A stretch of DNA of 45,258 bases from PCC-10605 sp964409355 (GTDB lineage Bacteria; Cyanobacteriota; Cyanobacteriia; Cyanobacteriales; Cyanobacteriaceae). Numbering within the stretch: position 1 is the stretch's first letter; each line of letters starts with the position of its first letter. The stretch covers positions 1 through 45,258 of the forward strand of contig CAYPDC010000020.1 in the NCBI GenBank assembly GCA_964409355.1, written 5' to 3'. The notes under the pieces were generated by a model. It was not told the DNA's origin. It searched no databases and was given only the letters and a program-made list of their open reading frames with translations. Shown here one piece after another: positions 25,601 through 32,554 of the stretch. The position numbers and the translations under genes are program-made.

Positions 25601-26674
25601 ATGGTTTATTCACTACATGATTACTTTTCTTTAATCAAACCTCAGCTACCCGATTCAATTATCAAGAAAAATAATTTACTTTTGTTAGAACAAGTTACAA
25701 AGCAACTGCCAATTGTTTCAATGTTTCTATTGGAATCGAGATTATCGGATAGCTGCGATCGCATCGATTTATCTATTGGACTGCAACAACAAAAATTATC
25801 TAAAGATCAAATCCTTATAGATTCACCATTTTGGCAAAAACTTTGTTTTTTTTCAGAGTTATGGACAACATCAGGCACAATCGTGCATCAAATAGTTGAA
25901 GATATTTGGTTAGAGATTGATTTGGATCAAGATATTCACAATTTACAAATTCCCTGTTATTTTCTCACACTCAAAACCGAAGTTTTAAAAAAGCAAAATA
26001 ATATAGATCAAAAAGTAGCTCAAATTCTGAAAATAATTTCTCTGTTGAATGATCATAACGCTCTACATGAGAGTAAAATCCATCTGTTCAAACACTGCCT
26101 AGAAAACTTACCCGATTCTTCATCCATAACCCAGATAGGAGTTATGCTCAGTCGTGGACAAGACAAAATCAGAATAAATATAGAAAAACTACATGGACAA
26201 GAAATAGCAAATTACTTAAGTAAAATAATCAATACCCCTGTCGATCAAGAGCTACAAAAAGTAATTTCCATATTTACACCATTAAGTGACAGGATCATTT
26301 TGACTTTTGACCTAGAAAACGAAACAATAGGAAAAAGAATCGGTTTAGAATGTTTTTTAAATCAACAACCAAAAAAAGAACCCCGTTGGCATGAATTTTT
26401 AGACATTTTAGTCAAAAAGAATTGTTGTACCCCAGAAAAAAAAGAATTTCTCTTGAACTGGACTGGTTTAACACAGAAAAAAGATATTCAAACACCTTGG
26501 CCTAAAAACTTAAAACAACTAGAACCTTGGATGGAAAAAGACATAATTAGCGTTTTCTTTCGCACTATTAACCACTTAAAATTAGTCTATCAACCACCCT
26601 TAAACTTAGAAGCTAAAGCCTATTTGGGATTTGGTCATAGTTGGTTTAATAGTCGTCAAGGTTTTAGAGTCTAA
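25601..26674 (+). CDS. Unrecognised protein at the start of the RiPP cluster
   Basis: This soluble protein of 357 residues matches no family I can name with confidence. Distinctive segments are FWQKLCFFSELWTTSGTIVH, EDIWLEIDLDQDI (about 107-119), PRWHEFLDILVKKNCCTPEKK and, near the C-terminus, FFRTINHLKLVYQPPLNLEAKAYLGFGHSWF. The conserved-looking Trp, His and Lys residues near the end suggest an enzyme or a substrate-binding protein. There is no signal peptide or membrane segment. It lies 57 bases upstream of the glycosyltransferase on the same strand and reads toward the precursor genes, so membership in the cluster is likely. A distant relation to ABBA-type prenyltransferases was considered but cannot be supported from motifs. 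Confidence 0.65.
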   Translation: MVYSLHDYFSLIKPQLPDSIIKKNNLLLLEQVTKQLPIVSMFLLESRLSDSCDRIDLSIGLQQQKLSKDQILIDSPFWQKLCFFSELWTTSGTIVHQIVEDIWLEIDLDQDIHNLQIPCYFLTLKTEVLKKQNNIDQKVAQILKIISLLNDHNALHESKIHLFKHCLENLPDSSSITQIGVMLSRGQDKIRINIEKLHGQEIANYLSKIINTPVDQELQKVISIFTPLSDRIILTFDLENETIGKRIGLECFLNQQPKKEPRWHEFLDILVKKNCCTPEKKEFLLNWTGLTQKKDIQTPWPKNLKQLEPWMEKDIISVFFRTINHLKLVYQPPLNLEAKAYLGFGHSWFNSRQGFRV

Positions 26675-26730
26675 GAAAAGATTTTTAGAATGATCAAGTT
26701 TTTTTGTTTAAAGGAAAAAGGTTTAACGAC

Positions 26731-27924
26731 ATGAAATTTTTATTTTGTTCCCTCGGAAGCTATGGATTTATCAACCCATTAATCGGCATTGCTAAAGTTC
26801 TAGCCAAGAAAGGACATCAAGTTGCTTTTGTTACCCATAAAGATTTTACAGAAGTATTGCACCAAGAAGGCTTAGAAAGAATCAAAAGAAATCCCCAAGA
26901 TGGATCAAGTTTTCAAGTAAAATTATGGGCGCACCCCGAAGCTATTGCTATTCAAGTTAAACACATTGAAACAGCACTAACAAGATTCAAAGCTGATGTT
27001 TTAGTGGGAAATCAATTAACTTTCGGTACTCTTATTGCAGGAGAAATTCATCATTTGCCAGTGGCAATCCTCGGTCTTGCCGCTTATTTATGGCCTACTT
27101 TAGAATCATCATTAAAGAATTCTTCCCCATCAGAAAAAGAATTGCGATCGCACTGGAGATACGCAGACATGATGAGTCACTACAAAACAAGCCGTCAATT
27201 ATTAGGACTACAATCATCTATCAAAGAAAATTATAGGGAAACACCGCTATTAGGAGATCTATTTTTATTACAAACTGTTCCCGAATTGGAAACGGAGGTA
27301 GATAATTTGCCTTCTCAAGTTCATTTAGTGGGTTCTTGTTTATGGGAATCCGCCCAAGCCGATTCAGAACTATTCAAGTGGCTTGATCAACCTGAAATTG
27401 TTGACTATCCCCTTATTTATGTTCAAATGGGTAGATCATTTCAATACCCACGTTTTTGGGAGTATTTAATCGAGGCTTTTTCTGACAACCCTTTCAAAAT
27501 AGTCGCCGCTGTGGGCAGAATGGATGGAGAACTAACAAATATTCCATTTAATTTTTTTATTCGTGAACATATACCTCAAGGCTTAGTTTTACCCTATGCC
27601 AAAGCAGTTATCTCTAATGGGCATACCACTTCTGTTTTAGGGGCATTAACCCACGGTTTACCGAGTTTGTTACTTCCTAATGGTAGTGGCACAGAAGATA
27701 TTGCTGAACGCTGTTCTCTAGCAGGGGTGGCAATTAATCTCTTAGAAAATTTAGAAAATAATCAACTAAATGCAGAGATCCTCAAAAAAGCCTTAGAAAA
27801 TATTTTGCAATCATCAGAAATTAATCAAAAAGCAGAAAAAATGGGAAATAAATTTAAACAAATCAACGGAATCGAAAAAACAGCAGACTTATTAGAAAAT
27901 TTAGCGATTAAGAGAAAATTATAG
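26731..27924 (+). CDS. GT-B glycosyltransferase (family 1, UGT/MGT-like)
   Basis: This nucleotide-sugar-dependent glycosyltransferase of about 397 residues resembles those that decorate natural products. The chosen start is the ATG at 26731, preceded by AAGGAAAAAGG; a longer frame from TTG 26704 lacks a ribosome site. The N-terminal acceptor domain opens MKFLFCSLGSYGFINPLIGIAKVLAKKGH, with the typical Gly-rich start and Pro-Leu. The donor-binding C-terminal domain has ISNGHTTSVLGALTHGLPSL (two His and the Pro) and LLPNGSGTEDIAERC, matching the family's sugar-nucleotide signature. QMGRSFQYPR occupies the hinge-loop position. Its place between the unknown gene and the first precursor suggests that the peptide product may be glycosylated, though this is inference. 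Confidence 0.85.
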   Translation: MKFLFCSLGSYGFINPLIGIAKVLAKKGHQVAFVTHKDFTEVLHQEGLERIKRNPQDGSSFQVKLWAHPEAIAIQVKHIETALTRFKADVLVGNQLTFGTLIAGEIHHLPVAILGLAAYLWPTLESSLKNSSPSEKELRSHWRYADMMSHYKTSRQLLGLQSSIKENYRETPLLGDLFLLQTVPELETEVDNLPSQVHLVGSCLWESAQADSELFKWLDQPEIVDYPLIYVQMGRSFQYPRFWEYLIEAFSDNPFKIVAAVGRMDGELTNIPFNFFIREHIPQGLVLPYAKAVISNGHTTSVLGALTHGLPSLLLPNGSGTEDIAERCSLAGVAINLLENLENNQLNAEILKKALENILQSSEINQKAEKMGNKFKQINGIEKTADLLENLAIKRKL

Positions 27925-27970
27925 GCATTTACTCTCTGCATTTTTCCAAACAAATTCGAAGATAACTTTT

Positions 27971-28013
27971 AATTCAGAACTTTTCAGAACTTTTTCCTTA
28001 ACTTTTCTGAACC
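27971..28013 (+). promoter_or_regulatory. Repeat block upstream of precursor 1, shared with precursor 4
   Basis: The block contains the hexamer-like unit CAGAAC/CTGAAC four times (AATTCAGAAC, TTTTCAGAAC, TTCCTTAAC, TTTTCTGAAC). A nearly identical block lies at 33799-33841 in front of precursor 4, with 26 identical bases in a row, and a looser one at 36446-36500. Each tight copy sits about 70-90 bases before a precursor start. It could be a shared operator or a dispersed repeat. Confidence 0.5.
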
Positions 28014-28096
28014 TAGAAACGTTGATTCATGGCTATCATTAACTCAGTAAATGATTAATTATCAACACTAAATTTCGTTATTCAGGAGAAAAAATC

Positions 28097-28426
28097 ATGT
28101 CCTTAGAAAATGCTCAACAAATGATTGAATTGATTAAATCTAATCAAGAGTTAGCTACTCGTTACGCCATGACTGGCAGTAAGGAAGAAGTTTTAAACTT
28201 ATCCATCAATTTAGGTGAAGAAAACAACCTCAGTTTTACCACAGAAGAGTTTGAAGAAGCGGTTATTGCTAAAGGTTATACCTTACATGAAGACGGCTCT
28301 CTTACTGGTGGTGATTTAGCTGGGTATGTTAGCGAAAGTGGAGAACTTGATGAGGAAGCTCTTGAAGCAGTTGCTGGTGGTTTATGTTATTCCAACAAAC
28401 AATCTAGTGGCAGTAGCAGTTGGTAA
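28097..28426 (+). CDS. Nif11-leader RiPP precursor 1
   Basis: This 109-residue precursor peptide has a Nif11-type leader (MSLENAQQMIELIKSN, then the acidic SFTTEEFEEAV and GELDEEALEAV) ending in the double-glycine-type site AVAGG. The predicted core is LCYSNKQSSGSSSW, with one Cys, one Tyr in a Y-S-N triplet, several Ser and a C-terminal Trp. A strong ribosome site (CAGGAGAAAAAATC) precedes the ATG. It is the first of three tandem copies, followed by the radical SAM gene. The core's Tyr and Trp are candidate prenylation or crosslink sites. There are no core Thr and only a single Cys, so lanthionine rings are unlikely. Confidence 0.93.
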   Translation: MSLENAQQMIELIKSNQELATRYAMTGSKEEVLNLSINLGEENNLSFTTEEFEEAVIAKGYTLHEDGSLTGGDLAGYVSESGELDEEALEAVAGGLCYSNKQSSGSSSW

Positions 28427-28512
28427 TACTTTTTTGGTTTGATTTGGGATTTAGGTGCTAGGAATTGTTATTGATTATCAACATTAAATTTTGTTACTCA
28501 GGAGAAAAAATC

Positions 28513-28842
28513 ATGTCCTTAGAAAATGCTCAACAAATGATTGAATTGATTAAATCTAATTCAGAATTAGCCACTCGTTACGCCATGACTGGCAGTAAAG
28601 AGGAAGTTTTAAACTTATCCATCGATTTAGGTGAAGAAAACAACCTCAGTTTTACTAAAGAAGAGTTTGAGGAAGCGGTTATTGGTAAAGGTTATACTTT
28701 ACACGAAGATGGCTCTCTCACTGGTGGTGATTTAGCTGGATATGTTAGCGAAAGTGGAGAACTTGATGAGGAAGCCCTTGAAGCAGTCGCCGGCGGTTTA
28801 TGTTATTCCAACAGACAATCAGGTCGCAGTGGAAATTGGTAA
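28513..28842 (+). CDS. Nif11-leader RiPP precursor 2
   Basis: This 109-residue precursor is almost identical in its leader to precursor 1. The start is the ATG at 28513 with AGGAGAAAAAATC before it; an upstream in-frame extension to 28465 lies in the copied 5' leader and is not credible. The leader ends AVAGG and the core reads LCYSNRQSGRSGNW. It differs from core 1 mainly after the invariant LCYSN (Lys to Arg, a different Ser/Gly/Arg pattern), with the final Trp kept. A MITE-like repeat lies directly downstream (28876-28985), before precursor 3. Confidence 0.92.
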   Translation: MSLENAQQMIELIKSNSELATRYAMTGSKEEVLNLSIDLGEENNLSFTKEEFEEAVIGKGYTLHEDGSLTGGDLAGYVSESGELDEEALEAVAGGLCYSNRQSGRSGNW

Positions 28843-28875
28843 GCTAGGACATATCTAAGTTTACTAACGTTTTAC

Positions 28876-28985
28876 TTAAGGTGATTTCTGACAATAAATA
28901 TACCAGTACGATCCCCCCTAACCCCCCAAAACACAAAGGGGGAATTATCAAGAAACGGGTAAATTCTTTCTTGGAAACCACCTAA
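28876..28985 (-). repeat. MITE-like palindromic repeat, copy 2 (family A)
   Basis: A 110-bp copy in reverse orientation relative to copy 1. It starts TTAAGGTGATTTCTGACAAT and ends TTTCTTGGAAACCACCTAA. The central palindrome is partly lost, with one C-rich arm (CCCCCCTAACCCCCC) kept and a shortened G-run on the other side. It separates precursors 2 and 3 and may act as a hairpin in their shared transcript. Confidence 0.8.
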
Positions 28986-29087
28986 GAGAAAAAAATCTTT
29001 GTATTTCTTTCTCTAACTTGACCTCAATCAAGCTAATTTTTTACACATATTATTAACATAAAATTTTGTCATTCGGGAGAAAAAATC

Positions 29088-29417
29088 ATGTCCTTAGAAA
29101 ATGCTCAACAAATGGTTGAACTGATTAAATCTAATCCAGAATTGGCTACTCGTTACGCCATGACTGGTAGTAAGGAGGAAGTTTTAAACTTATCCATCAA
29201 TTTAGGTGAAGAAAACAACCTCAGTTTTACTAAAGAGGAGTTTGAGGAAGCTGTTATTAGTAAAGGTTATACCTTACATGAAGATGGCTCTCTCACTGGT
29301 GGTGATTTGGCGGGATATGTTAGCGAAGATGGCGAACTTGACGAGGAAGCCCTTGAGGCTGTTGCTGGCGGTTTATGTTATTCCAACAGACAAGAGAGCG
29401 GAAGTAAAAGTTGGTAG
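29088..29417 (+). CDS. Nif11-leader RiPP precursor 3
   Basis: This 109-residue precursor has the same leader with few changes (QQMVELIKSNPELATRYAM) and the same AVAGG site. The core is LCYSNRQESGSKSW, again with invariant LCYSN, a basic residue next, and a terminal Trp. The ribosome site (GGGAGAAAAAATC) and about 30 upstream bases are copied along with the gene, so the three units arose by tandem duplication. It is followed by a compact hairpin (29459-29479) and then the maturase gene. Confidence 0.92.
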   Translation: MSLENAQQMVELIKSNPELATRYAMTGSKEEVLNLSINLGEENNLSFTKEEFEEAVISKGYTLHEDGSLTGGDLAGYVSEDGELDEEALEAVAGGLCYSNRQESGSKSW

Positions 29418-29458
29418 GTTAGTTTACATTTAATTTATTAGATTCCTTGTAGAATAAA

Positions 29459-29479
29459 AGCGTATCGGTGCGGTACGCT
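29459..29479 (+). terminator. Hairpin between the precursors and the radical SAM gene
   Basis: AGCGTA (29459-29464) pairs with TACGCT (29474-29479) over a nine-base loop, followed by CTTTCCC. The short T-run makes it a weak terminator. This position suits partial attenuation, so that precursors are made in excess over the downstream enzyme. Confidence 0.5.
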
Positions 29480-29601
29480 CTTTCCCAAACTCAAGTGATT
29501 TGCTATGTATCTTCAAAGGCAACTCCGAAAGTTGTGTCATCTTGCCTAATTTTATTAAAAATAACTTGTTTCAGAACTTTAATCAATCTATAATCAAAAA
29601 T

Positions 29602-31122
29602 ATGCTTAGAACAAGTAGTTATACCATTTGTGTCGATATACCTGAAGATCAAGAAAATATGATGGTTGTTCATGGCTATTCAGGTGCAATGGATAAGGTG
29701 AGTAAAGAGGTAGGAACTTATTTACGGGCAAACAAAGTCAAGCATCGCCCAAAGCCTCTTTATGGGGAATGGAGTCCTGAACCTTCTATCGATCGAACTG
29801 TTGCGACACCTTCTCAAGCAACTATAGAATTTTTGAAGAAACGTTGTTATTTAACAGACAAAACCGTAGCGGAAGAAGAAGAATTTTTCGTGAAGATGGC
29901 GACCAAACTACATCATTATCAAAGTCGCCTCATGCCTAATTATATCCTGATGACTACTTATCAGTGTAATTTGCGCTGTCCTTATTGTTTCCAAGATCAT
30001 ATCCGCACAAATCCTGCTTTTAATCATCTCTTAAAAAATATCTCCACAGAAATGGTCGATCGCATCTTTGCCGCTATGCCTAAACTAGAAGCTAGTCATG
30101 GTTTGCCCGAAGATGCCGATATACCTCGCCCTATTATTTTTTATGGGGGTGAATCTTTATTAGAGGAAAATAGACCCACCATAGAATATATCATGAATAA
30201 AGCCTTCTCCATGGGGAAAGCTAATTTCAGTGCCATTACTAATGGTACAGATTTACATTTTTATCAAGATCTTTTAGGTCCTAGTAAGATTTCAGGATTA
30301 CAAATTACTTTAGATGGACCTCAAAAGGAACACGATAAAAGACGTATTTATGCGAATGGAGATGGATCGTTTGAAAGGATAGCCCGTAATATCACTATGG
30401 CTTTGGATTTAGGGGTACAAATCGATCTGAGAATGAATATCGATCGCAATAATATTCAACAGTTGCCAGAATTAGCAGATGAAATTATTAAACACGGTTG
30501 GCACAATTATGAGCGTTTTATGGCATATACTGCTCCTATTACTGCCGAAAATGATAACATCGATCGAAAAAATTTATTTAATTCGTGGCAATTAGATCGG
30601 GCTTTAACTCAAATGCGAGAAGAATATCCAAATATGGATGTGATTAAACGTCGTGACGATCCCCTCACTTCGGATATTAGTAGATTATTTCAAGAATCGA
30701 GAAACCCATTTCAGAAAAACAAAACCCTGCCACAAATCAAAGGAAGTTTCTGTGGAGCTCACGATAAAATGTATGTAATTGATCCCTTTGGTGATTTATA
30801 TGCTTGTTGGAGTAAGACAGGAGACAAAAAAATTCGCATTGGTTATATCGATAATAATAGCGATGTTATTTTAAACGAAGAAATGAATCAAACTTGGCGT
30901 AATCGTAGTGTGATTAGTAATCCAACCTGTCGTAAATGTCCTTATGCCTTATATTGTGGTGGTGGATGTGCCCTTCTTGCCATGCACCAACAGGGAACAT
31001 TGTATGCCAATCATTGTGATGGTTTTGCTAATCGTTTTCGAGCCAGTGTTGCCGAAGCCTATCAAAATGTTGCTAGTGGAAAAGAAATTAAAATTCAACA
31101 AAGTGTGGGCTGTGGTGCATAA
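29602..31122 (+). CDS. Radical SAM/SPASM peptide maturase with N-terminal recognition domain (Nif11-type)
   Basis: This 506-residue enzyme is predicted to modify the Nif11 precursors by radical chemistry. The start is taken at ATG 29602 (MLRTSSYTICVDIPED), as the longer frame from 29500 lacks support. Residues 5-45 (YTICVDIPE...MMVVHGYSGAMDKVSKEV) resemble a PqqD-like RiPP recognition element that would bind the leader. The radical SAM cluster motif is C122-x3-C126-x2-C129 (CNLRCPYC), followed by FYGGESLL and the barrel strand LQITLDGPQKEHDKRR. The C-terminal SPASM domain supplies FCGAH, LYACW, CRKCPYALYCGGGC and NHCDG, enough Cys for two auxiliary iron-sulfur clusters. This build fits enzymes that form carbon-carbon or carbon-sulfur crosslinks. 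The nearest cyanobacterial family is that of Nif11-peptide maturases. Confidence 0.92.
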   Translation: MLRTSSYTICVDIPEDQENMMVVHGYSGAMDKVSKEVGTYLRANKVKHRPKPLYGEWSPEPSIDRTVATPSQATIEFLKKRCYLTDKTVAEEEEFFVKMATKLHHYQSRLMPNYILMTTYQCNLRCPYCFQDHIRTNPAFNHLLKNISTEMVDRIFAAMPKLEASHGLPEDADIPRPIIFYGGESLLEENRPTIEYIMNKAFSMGKANFSAITNGTDLHFYQDLLGPSKISGLQITLDGPQKEHDKRRIYANGDGSFERIARNITMALDLGVQIDLRMNIDRNNIQQLPELADEIIKHGWHNYERFMAYTAPITAENDNIDRKNLFNSWQLDRALTQMREEYPNMDVIKRRDDPLTSDISRLFQESRNPFQKNKTLPQIKGSFCGAHDKMYVIDPFGDLYACWSKTGDKKIRIGYIDNNSDVILNEEMNQTWRNRSVISNPTCRKCPYALYCGGGCALLAMHQQGTLYANHCDGFANRFRASVAEAYQNVASGKEIKIQQSVGCGA

Positions 31123-31129
31123 TTAAGAG

Positions 31130-31253
31130 TTAAGTTGGTTTCCAAGAAAGAATTTACCCATTTCCTTGATAATTCCCCCTTTGTTAAGCAGGGTTTTTTC
31201 ATTCTCAAAAGGGGGGATCTTATCTGGTATATTTATCGTCAGAAATCACCTAA
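31130..31253 (+). repeat. MITE-like palindromic repeat, copy 3 (family A)
   Basis: A 124-bp copy beginning TTAAGTTGGTTTCCAAGAAAG and ending GTCAGAAATCACCTAA, in the same orientation as copy 1. The centre is rearranged (TTGATAATTCCCCCTTTG then AAAAGGGGGGATC). It lies between the radical SAM gene and the prenyltransferase gene, starting 8 bases after the stop codon. Confidence 0.8.
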
Positions 31254-31317
31254 GAGAATTAAAGATTTAAAAGAATTAAGAATAGAATTTAAGTTCTTTG
31301 ATAGGAATTATTGAGCA

Positions 31318-32202
31318 ATGACAACAAGCCTTTTAACCAGCAGTAGCTACAACTTAGCTTTAATATATGGGCAAAAACAAAAATTTAGACTTGAGAATAT
31401 ACCTCTGTTAGAAGATTTTGAAAATTTTGTCTATCAATTAAACAACTGCGAAATAGAACTCTCTTGTAAAATTAACCAAGATAGTGTTTATCCCACTAGA
31501 TTTAATCTATGGTTAAATACCAATATTCTTGCCAAAAAAATTAATTTTATTCAATCAGTGTTAAACTTTTTTCGTACCATAGAAAAAAAAGAAAATATAT
31601 CTTTAAACTATGGTTTATTTAATCAGTTTTACGATCATAATTTTAATTTAGATAAAGTTCAAACCATTATAACTGGTGTAGATTTACGGGCAAGTTCTTG
31701 TGATTCTCGTTTGAAAATCTGGTTTATTCTTAATGATTATTCAGAAAAACTCAACACCGCTTTGTTATTAGATGGTAGAGAAGATATGTTGCGTCCTTTG
31801 ATCCTTCATGATCAATTATTAGTGGGTTTTGATTTTGGTCTTAATGGTACAACAAAAATCAAAGTTTATCCTGACATAACTTGTGAAGAATTTAAGGACA
31901 CGAAGCTACAAAAACACTTAACAAATGCTTTATCACCAACAGCCTTAAATTTGATCAATTTTTGCTCTTGGGTTCATATTTCTTTTTCCGATCGAAATGA
32001 GAAAATATTACATTATCATCCCCTAGAACCTCAACTGTTTATGGATAATTTTATCAATAATCAGTACGCAAAGAATATTAACTCATATTATAAAAACCAA
32101 GAAAAACTTAATGTTGTCTTTTCTTTAAAAGAATTAGAAATAGAAACAGGAAAAATTGAGAATATTAACTTATATTATTTATATAGCAATCCTACTAAAT
32201 GA
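31318..32202 (+). CDS. Peptide prenyltransferase of the cyanobactin LynF/TruF/PagF family
   Basis: This 294-residue protein has the length and pattern of cyanobactin prenyltransferases (ABBA barrel), which attach isoprene units to Tyr, Ser/Thr, Trp or Arg of peptides. Matching segments are PLLEDFENFVYQL near 30, IELSCKINQDSVYPTRFNLW, SLNYGLFNQFY, TIITGVDLRASSCDSRLKIWF, LLVGFDFGLNGTTKIKVYPDI and the end IENINLYYLY. Family members normally occur with PatA/PatG proteases and a PatE precursor; here none is present and the neighbours are Nif11 precursors and a radical SAM enzyme. The invariant core Tyr or C-terminal Trp is the likely target; specificity cannot be read from sequence. It follows a MITE-like repeat on the same strand. 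Confidence 0.85.
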   Translation: MTTSLLTSSSYNLALIYGQKQKFRLENIPLLEDFENFVYQLNNCEIELSCKINQDSVYPTRFNLWLNTNILAKKINFIQSVLNFFRTIEKKENISLNYGLFNQFYDHNFNLDKVQTIITGVDLRASSCDSRLKIWFILNDYSEKLNTALLLDGREDMLRPLILHDQLLVGFDFGLNGTTKIKVYPDITCEEFKDTKLQKHLTNALSPTALNLINFCSWVHISFSDRNEKILHYHPLEPQLFMDNFINNQYAKNINSYYKNQEKLNVVFSLKELEIETGKIENINLYYLYSNPTK

Positions 32203-32224
32203 GTTGTGAGAACTTAAAAATAAG

Positions 32225-32313
32225 GGTTCTTCACGAGATGGTATGCTGTGAAAGCTGGAAGTCTTGATCTCTCGTTTTCAAAATGCAATTTGCATACTAA
32301 GTCATGAAGAACC
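32225..32313. mobile_element. 89-bp ISL3-like MITE with perfect 8-bp target duplication
   Basis: The ends are inverted repeats: GGTTCTTCACGAGATGGTATGC at the left against the reverse complement of the right end, with 17 of 22 bases matching (GGTTCTTCA and GTATGC are exact). It is bracketed by the exact 8-base direct repeat AAAATAAG (32217-32224 and 32314-32321). Eight-base duplications and GG-TTCTTC-type ends fit the ISL3 family. It has no coding capacity, so a full-length ISL3-type transposase elsewhere would have mobilised it. Confidence 0.85.
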
Positions 32314-32320
32314 AAAATAA

Positions 32321-32389
32321 GTTCCCCCTTTATTTAAGGGGGGTTAGGGGGGATCATGCTGGTATATTTATTGTTAGAAATCACCTTAA
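32321..32389 (+). repeat. MITE-like palindromic repeat, copy 4, left end missing (family A)
   Basis: It contains the central G-run palindrome (AAGGGGGGTTAGGGGGGATC) and the right end (GGTATATTTATTGTTAGAAA then TCACCTTAA) of family A, but lacks the TTTCCAAGAAAG left end. The ISL3-like MITE is inserted just beside it. Confidence 0.75.
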
Positions 32390-32418
32390 ATTACTAATTA
32401 CTTATTGACACTAAAATA

Positions 32419-32553
32419 ATGTTACAAATACTATATTTAATTCAACAAACTTATAACGTGAAAAGTGCTATGCGTTATAGTATCGGACTAAGTATAATTT
32501 GCTTTTTAATTTTGATTATTTTTTGGTTGCCTGATATGTTGAAAAACAAATAA
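32419..32553 (+). CDS. Possible small single-span membrane protein
   Basis: This open frame of 44 residues (MLQILYLIQQTYNVKSAMRY to start) has one strongly hydrophobic helix at about 21-38 (SIGLSIICFLILIIFWL) and a basic end (KNK). No clear ribosome site is seen. It ends 2 bases before the convergent flavoprotein gene. Size and topology would fit a small accessory membrane peptide of the cluster, but the frame may also be chance in AT-rich DNA. Confidence 0.35.
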   Translation: MLQILYLIQQTYNVKSAMRYSIGLSIICFLILIIFWLPDMLKNK

Positions 32554-32554
32554 G

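Noticed and set aside
25601..26674. Naming the 357-residue protein as an indole or ABBA prenyltransferase
   Set aside because: No diagnostic motif could be pointed to, and size alone is not evidence.
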